64,000 nt of DNA. It comes from Euptelea pleiosperma. Its lineage: Eukaryota > Streptophyta > Magnoliopsida > Ranunculales > Eupteleaceae. Under the pieces are notes generated by a model. That model did no database searches, was not told the DNA's origin, and worked only from the letters and a program-made list of their open reading frames with translations. Of the stretch, positions 32,251 to 44,277 are shown one piece after another; the first letter of the stretch is position 1, and each line of letters opens with the position of its first letter. Position numbers and translations under genes: made by a program. The DNA lies in the NCBI GenBank assembly GCA_035048495.1, contig CM068543.1, positions 32,427,096-32,491,095 on the forward strand, written 5' to 3'.

Positions 32251-33699
32251 GTGAGATTTTTTGCTTCTCTTTTTCTTTTGTTTCTGATTCTTATAAGCAG
32301 AAATGATTGCAAGTGTAACGTCTATTTTTTGTTGCAAAATCAAATTTACTAGATTGATCACAACTGTACGCGTATTTTGTTTGATCGATCTTTTAGTTGT
32401 GAATTACTGTGAAATGGAAAAAATTCAACTTCAATGACAGATTTTGTTCACCTGAAAGATTATTACTTGGCCTACTTAAAAAAGTTGGCAACTGATATTA
32501 GTTAAGACTCTTATAAGATCCTCACACATTCTTAATATGTTCGGTAAGGTTGTTTGCTATCACCTATGTCGTCGGCGCATTTCAAAACGGAATCTGTACC
32601 CATGTCTGACACTTTGGTTTTATGTGTAAAATGCCATATCCATGGTGTTTACATGCTGTAACCGGTTAACAGAAGCTATATCACCAAGACTAATTTTATT
32701 TATTTTTTTGAGGTATCCTCTTGAGTGTTCTTCGTCAAACCAATATTACTTAGCCCAGCACTTTGAGATATTCCTCTATTTATTGCCTTTGTTTCATGTA
32801 ATTATGAATGGTAAGCTTTCAAACATAAGATCACTTGCTGTTCCCAAGCAATTAGGGAAAATGAGGTATTGTTTTCACTTTCTCATTGAAGGTCGACAGG
32901 ATTCTTCTTTGCTTCAACCTAACTAGTCTATGAATATAGCTACTCGAACTAACAAACTTTACAAGCTCTTTATGCCTTATTGGTCAATCCTTTATCTTTT
33001 AATCCGTAATAAGATAACATCTTGTCAGTAAGAAGCAGGGTCTCGATCTCGTTTATTGTCTCGGTAAGCTGATGGAAAGAGAAGTCTTGAATGCGACAGA
33101 AAAAATACATTTTGATATTGAATGATATGAAGATACATTACTGAACCATTTTCAATGGTTAATTAAGATAAAATATGCTGTTTAGTAAAAAAGACTGGTT
33201 TATATAACACACACACTATAAATACAAGTTTTGATAACTTCAATTATTTTTTTGGTACAAAACAATCCATTCCCCTTTGTATTGTCTTGGTATCATATTG
33301 GAATTCAACCATGCTAAGAAGTGAATGACCGGAGCATCAACAATGTCTTCAAACATCTTTAAATGTTGTAAGAGATGGAGCAAAAGCTTCTGTTTTGTTT
33401 TGCTTTCAACCAGTCCAGAAAAGACTTTGAGGGTCATACCCGAATTGCTCCTAACAGCCTCTCATATACCTTTCGCAAGTTGCCAAAATAAAAAACATTA
33501 AAATTTGTTTGATTCTACCCAGATTCGACGCCCGCATACTCTCGTTTGATGGTTCTCTATCCCAAATAATTATCTTATCCCACCCATGCTCAAAGTCAAA
33601 GAAAAGATACCCAAAAGTCCTTTAGACCAGCAAACCTTTGAATACATTGTAGGAATGAGATCAAAGAATAACTTCCTCCTTTTCCAAGATTGTCTACTG

Positions 33700-35245
33700 T
33701 TATGATCTTGCCTCGAGCCATAGTCCATGAGAGAAAAGCAACCTTAGATGGAATTAGTATTTGCCAGCATTTCTTCCAAGAATGACTACTCGAATGATCT
33801 TTTGATTAAATCATACAGAAAATTCCTAGCTGAGACATTGAGTAAAATTCTGTGAATAACTTGTTGAGAAATCTTGTATTTCGCTTCAAACATCTGGCTA
33901 TTCCTCTCCTCCCAAACGTGGTAGATCAAAGCACAAGAACTGGTTTTCCTAAGCACTGCAATGACATCATTACCTTTAAAGCCTTTCTATCAGCCAAGCT
34001 ATTTCATCGACCCAAGCCTTTCGCCGAATATTTGAGCAACCAAGAACCAAACATGAAATCTAATTTGAGAAGGAACAAGCAAAAAGCATATGATTGACTG
34101 TTTCAGCTTCCAAAAAATACAGTACACAAGTCGACTGTTGGATATGGCCAATGCCTACCAGAATATCTTGAGTTATCAGCCCATTTTTATCGTCCTCCAA
34201 GCAACGAAACTATGCATGGGAATGTTCCCTTCAAACCAAACAAGCTTAGACCACCCAATCTTTTGAAATCTGGTTATAGAGCAATCCCAAGCAGAATTGA
34301 AGGAAAACAAAACCATTAGCATTAGGCATCCTAACGAACTTGTCTTTATGTGCTGCACCTAGAACTTCAACACTAAACCATTGATGACTTCAAAAATAGC
34401 AGAGAGAACAGGCAGAAGATTCCAAAATGATTTCATCTAAAACTCTGTCAACAGTAATCAGGATATTAGTCCCCATGTCATAGCAAATTTTATCTCAAAC
34501 CCACCAAAAAGATTATCCATTGGATGCCACGGGTTCTTCCAAACGAAAGTACTTTTCCCATCCCAATCATATGCTTAATATGGTTCTTAACAATCTCTTT
34601 AACTTTCAGAATCACCGTCAAATTTTTTAAGTCTTCAGGGATATCAACCGTCCACATGAACCTATTCTTGAAGTATTTCTCTCCAATCCAGTCAGTCCAA
34701 GGGTTTGAAATGCCAGATGCCAGAGTCCATTACTGTTTTATTCTGCCTGCAAAGTCCCATTCCCGAGATCTTCTCAGCTTCAGCCTCCTCCATCTGATGG
34801 ACAACAAACATCTTTCCATCCCATGAGCAGTACTTATTTTTTTCAATGCCAGCACCATCCACGGAAACCTATCCAGAATGCTATTAATCATAATGCAAAT
34901 CTTCATTGGATGCTGAATGTACCCGACCAAAAGAGTTGCCAACTCGCATGAATCGATCGGATGAGTTGAGTCCTCCCTGCAAAAGATGAAGAGAAATTTT
35001 TCCATCCTAAAGATTTTTCTTTAAATTTTTTCTATGATAGGCAACCGTCTATAAGATCAAGCTTGGAGGCCTTAAGAAGTAATCCTAAACATTTCACCGA
35101 AAAATGACTCTCTCGGGCACCTAAAGATTCCATAATGATATTCTTAGGAATGGAGATGTTGCCCAAAAAGAATACTGCAGATTTGTCAAGGTTCACAGCA
35201 AGGCCAATAGTATTTGCAAATATATTGAGCACCTGTTGACATCCC
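33700..35245 (-). pseudogene. LINE remnant: end of reverse transcriptase and zf-RVT region
   Basis: On the minus strand, in pieces: the RT end (35247-35032; NLDKSAVFFLGN and CLGLLLKASKLDLIDG, degenerate form of the usual YLGLPLG step), a segment resembling GKSTFVWKNPWHP (about 34540), and the plant LINE zinc-binding domain (34358-34176; SAWD...KLVWFEGNIPMHSFVAW), then AETVNHMLFACSF (about 34100). Many stops. The 5' part is cut at about 35245 by copia sequence; the 3' end is unclear. It lies in the presumed RDR1 leader intron. Confidence 0.7.
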
Positions 35246-36681
35246 AAGAGGCAAGAAGCCTGTTGGTTGCAGACGGGTGTTCACAGTGAAATACAAGTCA
35301 AATGGGTTTATTGAGAAGTACAAGGCTAGACTGGTAACCAAGGGATACACTCAGACCTATGGGATTGATTACATGGAGACCTTTGCTCCAGTAGCAAAGA
35401 TGAAATCCATCAGGGTGTTGTTATCATTGGCAGCAAACCAAGCATGGCCCTTGCATTGGCTAGATGTGAAGAATGCATTCCTTCATGGCGACTTGCATGA
35501 AGAAGTATATAAGGAGCCTCCACCTGGTTTCATCCCACCAAGGGATAGTAGTAAGGTATGTAGGCTGAGAAAGGTTCTCTATGGGCTCAAACAATCTCCT
35601 AGAGCCTGGTTTGAGAGGTTTACCCAAGCAGTAAAGACGTTGAGTTATACCTAAAGCCAAGCTGATCACACCCTCTTTGTGAAGCACCAAGGAAAGAGCA
35701 CCACTGCCCTCATTGTCTATGTTGATGACATCATTCTGACAGGGAATGATGCAGTAGAGGTGGCTAAACTGAAGAGTCATCTAGCAGGGGAGTTTGAAAA
35801 CAAAGACCTGGGACCTCTCAAGTACTTTCTGGGTATAGAGGTTGTAAGATCCAGCCAAGGGATCTTCATCTTTCAAAGGAAGTATATCCTAGATCTGCTA
35901 AGGGACTCATGCAAGTTGGGAACTAAGCCAGTGGGAACACCTACTGAGTAGAATCACAGGTTGGCTGATGCCAATGGTGAGTTACTCCAGAACATAGGGA
36001 GTTTCAAGAGACTAGTTGGGAGATTGATTTATCTCTCTCTAACTAGACTAGACATTGCTTATGCAGTGAGTGTCATCAGTCAGTACATGCACTTGCCCAG
36101 GGACATTCACTTAGAAGAAACACACAGGATCTTGAGATACTCAAATCTGCTCCTGGTATAGGTCTTTTATTTGAGAAGAACGACCATATGAGGATAGAGT
36201 CATTTACTAATGCAGACAGGGCATGTGCCAAGGATGACAGGAGATCTACCTCGGGTTATTGCACCTTTGTTGGGGGTAAATCTGGTTACTTGGAGGAGCA
36301 AGAAACAACTTGTGGTTGCTAGATCCAATGCAGAGGCAAAGTTTAGGGCAATGGCCAATGGATTGTGAGAGATGCTCTGGTTAAAGATGCTAGTGGCTGA
36401 ACTTGGCTTCCCTGTCTTGGGCTCTGTAAGTTTGTCCTATGACAACAAAGCCTCCATTAGTATTGCCCACAATCCAGTTCAACATGATCGAGCCAAACAT
36501 ATTGAAGTGGACTGCAATTTTATCAAGCAGAAGATTGTTTCAGGGCAAGTGTGTACCCCTTTTGTGAAGACAGATGAGCAAGTTGCAGATGTCTTCACCA
36601 AGGGAGTTCTCAGTGGGCAACTCCACAGGTGTCTAAGCAAGTTGGGCATGAGACATATCTATGGACCAACTTGAGGGGGAG
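35236..36681 (+). pseudogene. Copia family A polymerase (RT and RNase H), partial
   Basis: Begins inside the RT at PRGKKPVGC and continues KARLVTKGYTQTYGIDYMET, LDVKNAFLHGDLHEEVY, LYGLKQSPRAWFERF, an intact YVDDIILTGND (about 35718-35750), then RNase H with NKASISIAHN and KHIEVDCNFIKQK to about 36672. Stops at 35654 and 35951 and a frame change near 36160 break it. The purine tract TTGAGGGGGAG (36671-36681) precedes the LTR. Gag, protease, integrase and 5' LTR are absent. Its left edge joins the LINE at ~35236-35247. Confidence 0.85.
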
Positions 36682-36921
36682 TGTTATCATATACGTATGT
36701 TTGTACGTATTTTACATGTAATAGGGTAGTCTTTGTAAATACCTCTCATGTTTAGGAGTATATTTGTCCATGTAAGTTCTCTATATAAATAAGAAATCGT
36801 GGTCATGTGACATAAGCATGAGGTCCTTCTCTTCTCTTCTCTATCTTCTCCCTCTCTTCTACTTTGGAAACCCTAGACCTAAACCTAACCCTAACCCTAA
36901 CCCTAAATCTTTATTTCAACT
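36682..36921 (+). mobile_element. Copia family A 3' LTR
   Basis: 240 bp from TGTTATCATATACG to ATTTCAACT. It contains a TATA-like CTATATAAATAAG (about 36780), a pyrimidine tract and four telomere-like units (TAACCCTAACCCTAACCC, around 36885-36905). The sequence directly beyond it is coding sequence of another copia copy. Confidence 0.8.
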
Positions 36922-37190
36922 GATATATCTCTCTTTACCAGATCGGATATTGCCTATACTGTCAGTGTGATCAGCCAGCATATGCACTCACTTAGAGATA
37001 ATTCACTTGGAGACAACACACAGGATTTTGAGGTATAAATAATAAGATTAGAGTCATGTGACATATACATGCTCTCATTATCTCTTTTCTCTTTTCTCTC
37101 CTCTTTTCTTCTTCTCTCACTTTCTCTTTCTCACAAAACCTAACCCTAGAACTATCCATTTCACCATTTCTACTAAAAACTCCTCTCCAC
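36922..37190 (+). pseudogene. Second copia A fragment (RT/RNase H piece plus LTR piece)
   Basis: 36940-37035 reads TRSDIAYTVSVISQHMHSLRD, the copia segment found at 36048-36100 in the neighbouring copy. It then jumps to an LTR interior piece (37036-37160: TATAAATAATAAG, GTCATGTGACATA, pyrimidine tract, CCTAACCCTAG). The first copia therefore sits next to or inside an older, internally deleted family member. Confidence 0.65.
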
Positions 37191-37400
37191 AAAGCAGATG
37201 TTAACACCTCAACTCTCCAACATGACTTTCCCAACAAAGATATATTGATAGACCTAAACATCCAATACCGCCCCACAAACGAAGGAATGTACATACAAAC
37301 TGTCTCCCACTTATTAAGATGATACTTGTGTTCTTCAGAATTACCTTGCAAAACTTATTTGTTGCACTATCTAACATAATTGAGATTTCCATAAGTTAGA
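37191..37400 (-). pseudogene. LINE fragment
   Basis: On the minus strand, a frame with FGGIGCLGLSI then, after a frame shift, ISLLGKSCWRVEVLTSALWRG. It resembles the plant LINE segment GGLGVRNFRDMNIALLGKWLWRF seen intact at ~56730. Degenerate. Confidence 0.55.
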
Positions 37401-38423
37401 TACCACACTTGGGTGAGTTCAATTATTCCCTCATGAGAAAGATCTCTCTTTTCTATTGGGTGAGCTTTCAAATATGTCCACTACTGGGTCCCAAATCACC
37501 TTTGAGCAAGGAGTACCTAGAGGCAAGCCAGGGAAGTCATTGAAGGAAGAGAACCCATCTTACACCTCAACCAAATAGCCAACTACTCTAAGTTTTCTAC
37601 ACCACCCACACCCATTATTTTATTGAAGGTTTAAAACCATTTCAAAACATTGGAGGATGCGACTAATGATTAAGACTTGACAGAGGATAGCTGAACAAAA
37701 CACCACATTATCATGAGCAATTGAAGGTACGCTTCTTCTTTTCTCATGATAGCCCGTCGTTGGTCCATCTTTTTCAAGAAGAACCAACAAGCCTTCGTTG
37801 CTAGTTGTTTAGTTTTCAATGGAAAATCTTGACAATTCACTAAGGCATGTGTACACACACTACTGTTACTGTTTCTCACTCTCATCCCATTCATTTTCTC
37901 ATGTCATGACCTAGCTACTACAATTAGAAAAATCCCTGAAATCCCTAAACTCCTACTTTGTGATGACTACACAAAACATAACTAGTGACTGTTTATACCA
38001 CTCAACATAATTTTTTGGAAATTTCAGTATCGTCTTTCAAGTTTCTTAATGTTGTTCTTACATTTGGTGAAGTAAAGCAAAGTATTTTTTATGTGATGTT
38101 TGTCTAATTTCTTGATCGCTAATGCTTATCCTTGATTTTCCTTTTGCATCTTTGTTTCCATGTCTCAATTAACAAGCGTTCTTATCTTGTTTTTAATGTA
38201 GTTTTTTGGATCCTAGTGTGGTAACATTACAAATATTAATATATTATTGAGGTTTTGCAAAGAGTTAAGATGTAATTCTTCAGTATAATGTTTTGAATGT
38301 ATGCTTTAATGCCCATTTAGGTGATAATTTTTGGGCTGAATCGATTTGATTCTTGCTTTTTATTTCTTTTCCCTCATTTTATCATGGCAATGATTTCAAT
38401 ATTCATTTATCTGGGGCTTTTAG

Positions 38424-38486
38424 AACACGAAGTTGGCTGTAGTTGTTGAAAGAGAGGGAAAGGACATCGAAGATCTTGAGTACCAG
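38424..38486 (+). other. Candidate 63-nt exon in the RDR1 leader region
   Basis: Bounded by CTTTTAG| and CCAG|GTAGTT, both plausible splice sites. It is open for 21 codons (LAVVVEREGKDIEDLEYQ). It is not in frame with the RDR1 ATG, so it would be a leader exon, or part of another transcript. No family recognised. Confidence 0.25.
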
Positions 38487-38857
38487 GTAGTTGATTTGTT
38501 TCTATTACTTTTCTCCATCTTTATCTTTCTTTCTTAAACTTTAAAAGCACTAGAAATAAATTTTTACAAGATTGTCTTGAAGTTATAGAGTTTCTGGTTG
38601 CACTAATTGACTGTGATATCTGATAGGTTATCAGATTAGCAGCATCCCATAGCATTATTAAAGGATTCAAATTGATTTAAAGTGTGTTTTATGGTCTTCT
38701 TTGTACTTAGAGAAGATGTTTATTATTTTCACTTAATGCTCTTCATGCCCAGGGAAGATTAGTTTTAGTATCCTACATACATGAAGTGGACTTTTATGTC
38801 TTAACAGTCACTTGGTATCGTGCAACAGGAGACTGCAGTTAACTTTTGTTGGAGGAT

Positions 38858-39379
38858 ATGGGTAAGACAATTGAGGTTTATGGTTTCCCTTCTGATGTGT
38901 CTGCGGAAGTGGTTGTTGAGTTTCTGGAGAAGTATATAGGCAAGGGAACGATTTATGCACTAAAAGTTAGGCAACCCAAAAATATGGGGCAAAATCCAAG
39001 GGTATTTGCAATCGTCCAATTCACAACTACTAAAAGTGCTGAAGCTATATGTTCCTTGATTAATGAACGCCTTTACTATGGGGATTCTTATCTAAAAGTT
39101 CGGGACATGGCACGTGATATTGTACCGAAGCCAAGGACCTCAATGCTTACTTTGCAAGTTGCAGCTTTGAATTTTGGCTGTCAGGTTTCAGATGAACGGT
39201 TTTTGGGTCTTTGGAAAGGGGTGGATGTTGTTGTGAACTTTGGGTTTGCTTTCCGCAAATTGTACTTATTTTTATCTCATCATGATGTGGAATATAAGCT
39301 TGAACTTTCTTATGAGAGCATTTGGCAAATTCAGCTACGTCGGCCAGTGAGTGAAAATATGCAGTTTCTCCTAATTCAG
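38858..39379 (+). CDS. RDR1: RNA-dependent RNA polymerase 1, coding exon 1
   Basis: 174 codons starting MGKTIEVYGFPSDVSAEVV, the conserved N-terminus of plant RDR1 (the MGKTI start was preferred over an in-frame ATG 12 bp upstream). An RRM-like fold follows (YALKVRQPKNMG, AIVQFTTTKSAEAI, LYYGDSYLKVRDM), then the linker with LNFGCQVS, LFLSHHDVEYKLELSYESIWQ. The exon ends IQ at CAG|GTTTGC in phase 0. Known role of the family: RDR1 copies viral and other aberrant RNAs into double-stranded RNA feeding DCL-dependent siRNA production, and is salicylate-inducible. The acceptor upstream is ATTCGTGCAACAG-like at 38828. No frame damage seen. Confidence 0.9.
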
Positions 39380-39867
39380 GTTTGCTCCCTTACAATAGGA
39401 TATGGTGTGAGAGATTTTTACTTTTCTTCATATTCTCCATGATTGTTGGAGCAAATAATTTTTCTTTTAACATGATTATGTCCATTGTTTAGACTGATAT
39501 CTCTAATCTAGGCAGGATAGTAACTTGATTTTCATTCTATGAATTTTTTTATTTTTTCCCATTGATTAATAAATTAAGAAGTATCACGGCTTAATGACTC
39601 TTGAAATAGTTTATAAAAGATAACATGTTCAAGTTTTGCTTATTGTGGGGGAAAACTCCAAGAACTTCTAACCTTTTCCTTATAGCTCAATCAAAAATTA
39701 CTGAGTGCTCATTTGCTTGCCGACTTGGTTGATGAACTTATTTTCTCAGACGTGCTCTTGGGGAACCTGCAAGATGATTATCCAATGCTCAAGTCAAGCA
39801 AAGACCTCTTAGCAATACCAACTAGGAAAAAGTAGAACAAACTAAACGATATACCTTGTGATGGAGT

Positions 39868-40054
39868 AGTTGAATCATAGAATTAGGGTTAGGGTTAGGT
39901 TTAGGAAGAAGAGAGAAGGAATAAAAGAGAAAAGAGAGAGAAGGATGTCATGTGATTAGGTCACAATGACTCCATAAATCATATTTATGTAAAGAAGGAA
40001 TTACAAAAAAAGACAAGTACACCCCTAGAAAATAGAAATACGTATATGATAACA
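39868..40054 (-). mobile_element. 3' LTR of the inverted-core copia
   Basis: 187 bp, TGTTATCATATACG to ATTCAACT on the minus strand. Compared with the 5' LTR it lacks about 25 bp around 44420-44450 (the CCCACAAGGGGAGTATTTACA region). A telomere-like GGGTTAGGGTTAGG is at 39887-39900. Confidence 0.8.
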
Positions 40055-40065
40055 CTCTCCCTTAA

Positions 40066-41077
40066 GTTGGTGCATAGATATCTCTCATGTTGCCAACTGG
40101 GAACTCCCTTAGTGAAAACATCTGCAACTTGTTCATCAGTCTTCACAAAAGGTTTGCATACCGCTCCATAGGCAATCTTCTCTCTAATGAAGTGGCGGTC
40201 CACCTCGATGTGCTTGGCACGGTCATGCTGAACGAGATTGTGAGCAATACTGATGGCGGCCTTGTTGTCACAGTACAAGCTCACAGATCCTGAGACTGGG
40301 AAACCATGTTCAGCAACCAACACCTTCAACCAAAGCATCTCACACAAGCCATGAGCCATTGCTCTGAATTCGTCATCTGCACTAGATCTGATGACAACGG
40401 GTTGCTTCTTGCTTCTACAAGTGACCAGATTGCCCCCAACAAAGGTGCAATATCCAGAAGTAGATCTCCGATCATCTTTGGCCCCTGCCCAGTCTGCATC
40501 AGTATACGCTTCTATACGCATGTGGCCATTCTTCTCAAACAGAAGACCTCTACCAGGACCTGACTTGAGATACCTCAAGATGCGATGTGCTGCCTCTAGA
40601 TGAACATCTCTGGGTGAGTGCATATATTGACTGATCACACTCACTACATAGGCAATATCCGATCTAGTCAAGGAGAGATAGATCAATCTCCCAACTAGTC
40701 TTTGGAAGCTCCCAACATCCTATAGTAGCTCACCACTGGCATCTGCTAATAGATGATTCTGCTCTATGGGAGTTTCAATTGGCTTGGCACCCAACTTGCC
40801 TGAGTCCTTTAACAGGTCTAAGACATACATCCGTTGAGAAATGAAGATCCCCTGGCTGGATCTTGCAACTTCGATGCCTAGGAAGTACTTGAGAGGTCCT
40901 AGATCCTTGGTTTCAAATTCCTTTGCTAACTGGCCCTTCAGCTTCGCCACTTCTTCTGCATCATTCCTTGTGAGAATGATGTCATCAACAATGAGGGTAG
41001 CGGTGTGCTTCCCTTGATGCTCAAAAAAAGTGCTGCTTGACTTTGAGTTTAACCTAGCTTCTTCACAGCTAGGGTGA
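40066..41077 (-). pseudogene. Copia A RT C-terminus and RNase H
   Basis: On the minus strand: LAVKKLG...LIVDDIIL (tyrosine of YVDD replaced), LKYFLGIEVARSSQGIFISQR, SLTRSDIAYVVSVISQYMHS, then RNase H with [32 protein letters not shown] and [13 protein letters not shown]. The longest frame (40686-39985) runs into the LTR after a changed end. It starts abruptly at the 41077/41078 inversion junction. Confidence 0.85.
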
Positions 41078-42126
41078 AGATGATCTACCCTCTCTGGAAG
41101 CGGTGTACTCGTACATTTAGAGTGAGGAGGGCATGTGTAGTGTTATGGCACCGTATCCTAATCCTGAGAGATCTGCTTTTGTCACGTCTACGTATAGTGG
41201 ATCCAATTCACAGTCTCAATGCTTCCAGAAGCCAAAGACTTTTACCTCCACTAGCCAACAGTATACTCTACCCGGCCAACAGTATCACCCTTCCACTACT
41301 GGGAAGCCCTCAAGGGGGAGGCCCAAATGTGATCATTGTGGCAAGTTAGGTCACATGCGAGATAAGTGCTGGGTGTTGTTTGGCAAGCCTCCTCGCTTCA
41401 GTCATCCTGGATCACCGTCAGAGTTGTCTCTTCAGAGCTCTACTCTGTTTACCCAGCCGCATCAGAGTTCTTCTCCACTGACTTCTACTAGTCCCTTGGC
41501 TGCTTCCGAGTTTGCAGGACTTTGCCGGTTACTCTCTCAACTAGATGGTCCTTCTGCCACTTCATCCTTCGCCCAGTTAGGTATCATTAAGTCTGCCCAT
41601 CATGTGTCCATTCCCACTTCCAGTCTTAAATGGATCATTGATTCAGGGGCTTCGGAATACATGACAAGCATGGCTTCCTTATTTTCAAGCTATTCGATTT
41701 GTTCTGCTCGTGATAAAATTAGAACTACAGATGGCACTCTATCTTCTGTATCTTGGAAAGGGGTTATCTCCCCTCTCCTAAGCTTCCACTTGAATCTATT
41801 TTACATGTTCCCAATTTCACATCTAATCTCTTATCTATTGGTGCTCTTACCAAATCTTTGAACTACAGTGTGACTTTCTTTCCTTCATACTGTGTCTTTC
41901 AAGACCTTGAGACGAGGAGGACGATTGGCATTGGATATGAAGCTGATGGCCTGTACCTTCTTGATGGACGACCTTATAAGCTCACAACACTACAGTCCTC
42001 CCCTAATAGTAGTAGGAGTAGGATAGAGTCTATTTTATGTTGGCATTCCCGTCTAGGGCATGTCTCATTTCAATATCTCAAACTTTTATTTCTAGCTTTA
42101 TTTGTTTCAGTTTTGTTATCTGACTT
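41078..42126 (+). pseudogene. Inverted copia segment: gag end, zinc knuckle, protease, GAG-pre-integrase
   Basis: Reads on the plus strand, opposite to the rest of the element: DLPSLEAVYSY, PNPERSAFVTSTYSGS, zinc knuckle CDHCGKLGHMRDKCWVLFGK (~41332-41390), protease WIIDSGASEYMT (~41632), then GAG-pre-integrase (YEADGLYLLDGR; CWHSRLGHVSFQYLK). It stops in LLSDL at 42126, where minus-strand gag sequence starts. The frame is open over most of 41133-41861. Confidence 0.85.
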
Positions 42127-43666
42127 GGGTGAACCGGTGAATGACCATCTAGTTGAGAGAGCAACCGACGAAGTCCCGCAAGCTCGGAAGCAGCCAAGGG
42201 ACTAGTAGAAGCCAGTGGAGAAGAACTCTGATGCGGGTGGGTAAACAGAGTAGAGCTCTGAAGAGAGTTCTGACGGTGATGCCAAAGTGTCCATGCTAGC
42301 AGAATGGGCACCAGTAGATCCAGGCTGACTGAAGCGATGAGGCTTGCCAAACAACACTCAGCACTTATCCTGCATGTGACTTAACTTGCCACAATGATCA
42401 CATTTGGGCCTCTCCCTGGAGGGCTTCCCAGTCGTGGAAGGATGATACTGTTGGCCAGGTGGAGTATACTGCTGGCCAGTGGAAGTAAGTCTTTAGCTTC
42501 TGGAAGCGTTGAGACTGTGAACTGGATCTACTATACCTAGACGTGACAAAAGCAGATCTCTCAGGATTAGGATAAGATGCCATAGCACTAAGCATGCCCT
42601 CCTCACTCTGAATGTACGAGTTCACCGCTTCCAGAGAGGGTAGATAAGTTTGAGTGCTCAGGAACTGAATTCTCGCCAACTCATACTCAGAGTTGAGTCC
42701 TGAAAGGAACTCGAAGATCTGAGTGGGGGGCTTCCCAATAGTGGAAAGATGATACTGTTGGCCGGGTGGAGTATACTGTTGACTGGGTGGGGTATATTGC
42801 TGGCTAGTGGAAGAAAAAGTCTTTGGCTTCTGGAAGCGTTGAGACTATGAACTGGAACCACTATACGTAGACGTGACAAAAGCAGATCTCTCAGGAGGAG
42901 GATACAGTGCCATAGCACTACGCCTGCCCTCCTCACTCTGAATGTACGAGTACACCGCTTCCAGAGAGGGTAGATCAGCTCGAGTGTTCAGGAGTTGAAC
43001 TCTCGCCAACTCATACTCAAAGTTGAGTCTTGAAAGGAACTTGAAGATCCGACTCTTCTCCACATATCTCTGGTAGATGTTGATGTTTTCGGAACCAGTT
43101 GGATGGAAGTCATGGTAGTGATCCAACTCCTCCCACATGCTCTTGAGGGTGGCAAAGTAATCTGATAGAGATTTCTCCTCCTGGTGAAGTCGAGAAATAC
43201 TCTACTTAAGCTGATAGGCGCAACCAACATTCTGCTGTTGAGAGTAAATCTTATGAGTAGATTCCCAAACTTCATGAGCAGTATGCATGAAGAGAAAACC
43301 ATGACTGATATGTGGTTGCATAGAGCTAACGAGCCAGGGCATCACAGTGAGATTATTCATCTCCCATTTAGCATAAAGCGGATCATCGGGTGAGGCAAGT
43401 TCAGTAACATGACTTGTGAGATAATCCATCTTCCCAAGGCCACCGATGAACATCTTTGTGGCCTGTGACCACTCAAGACAATTCTTCCCATCCAATTTCA
43501 CCATTGCGATCTGCAATCCGAGGTTTTCCACAACCATCTGAGACACCATAGGTCCTCCAGTACCTCTGGAGGTATCTTCCATGCTCAATACGGATCCGGA
43601 AGGAGTATCTGGGATAATAAGTGGGATAAGATCTGAGATAGCAGGGTCGGCAACCATTTTTACCAC
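42127..43666 (-). pseudogene. Copia A gag with an internal tandem duplication
   Basis: On the minus strand: MVADPAISDLIPLII at the start, Gag domain (KLDGKNCLEWSQATKMFIGG; HTAHEVWESTHKIYSQQQN), a stop near 43203, then WEELDHYHDFHPT and YELARVQLLNTRADLPSLEA. The ~320-bp piece encoding FLSRLNFEYELA...KPKTFSSTSQQY occurs twice in tandem (about 43040-42720 and 42720-42410). Zinc knuckle residues (CDHCGKL.HMQDKC) lie near 42370-42410. Several frame breaks; not functional. Confidence 0.8.
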
Positions 43667-44265
43667 AAAAAATCAACTAGAAGACACAAAAATGGCAAAT
43701 ATAACCCACAAAGAAAGCCGGCAAGCAAAAAACACCCATATGGACCTCCAAAGGCACAAAAAATGGCACGAAGGGATAATTCCATCCTAGAACCAAGGAA
43801 ATAATTTTAGAGGAGTTTTAGGGTTGATTTGGGGAAGATTTGAACCCAACCGAAAGCCCTATAAGGGTAAAAAAGCTGACCGACGGTAACTAGGGGTGAG
43901 ATTTCACCTCACAACTCCGTCAATCTTCGATGGATGATCCCAAATAGGGTATCTCCATGTAGGTGAGGTTGTAGGGGACCAAAACGATGGTATAAACCCA
44001 AGGAACAAGGTTGAAAAGATCTCCAAAAACAGGTTAATTCGAAAAAGAATATTCACGATTCTTTTGGGATATTGAGCATGGGACTAACCAAAAGAACCTA
44101 AAATATTTGCCAAAAATAACCAAAAAACTCTAAAAATAGAGATCTATCAAACCCTTGAATTTTAAGAGGAAAGGAGTACCCTGTCCGTAGCAGCACGGTA
44201 AAGATGATGTCATCTACCTCCTCGTTGAACTCTGGTAGAATTCTCCGCAAGGATCTCTGGAGATA

Positions 44266-44277
44266 GCTTTGATACCA
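44266..44277 (-). other. Primer-binding site of the copia element
   Basis: TGGTATCAAAGC on the minus strand directly after the 5' LTR, 11 of 12 matching the complement of the initiator methionine tRNA 3' end. Confidence 0.85.

Noticed and set aside
36879..36908. Telomeric repeat tract or interstitial telomere
   Set aside because: Only a few CCCTAA units, and the same short tract sits at the same place in every copy of the copia A LTR, so it is part of the LTR.
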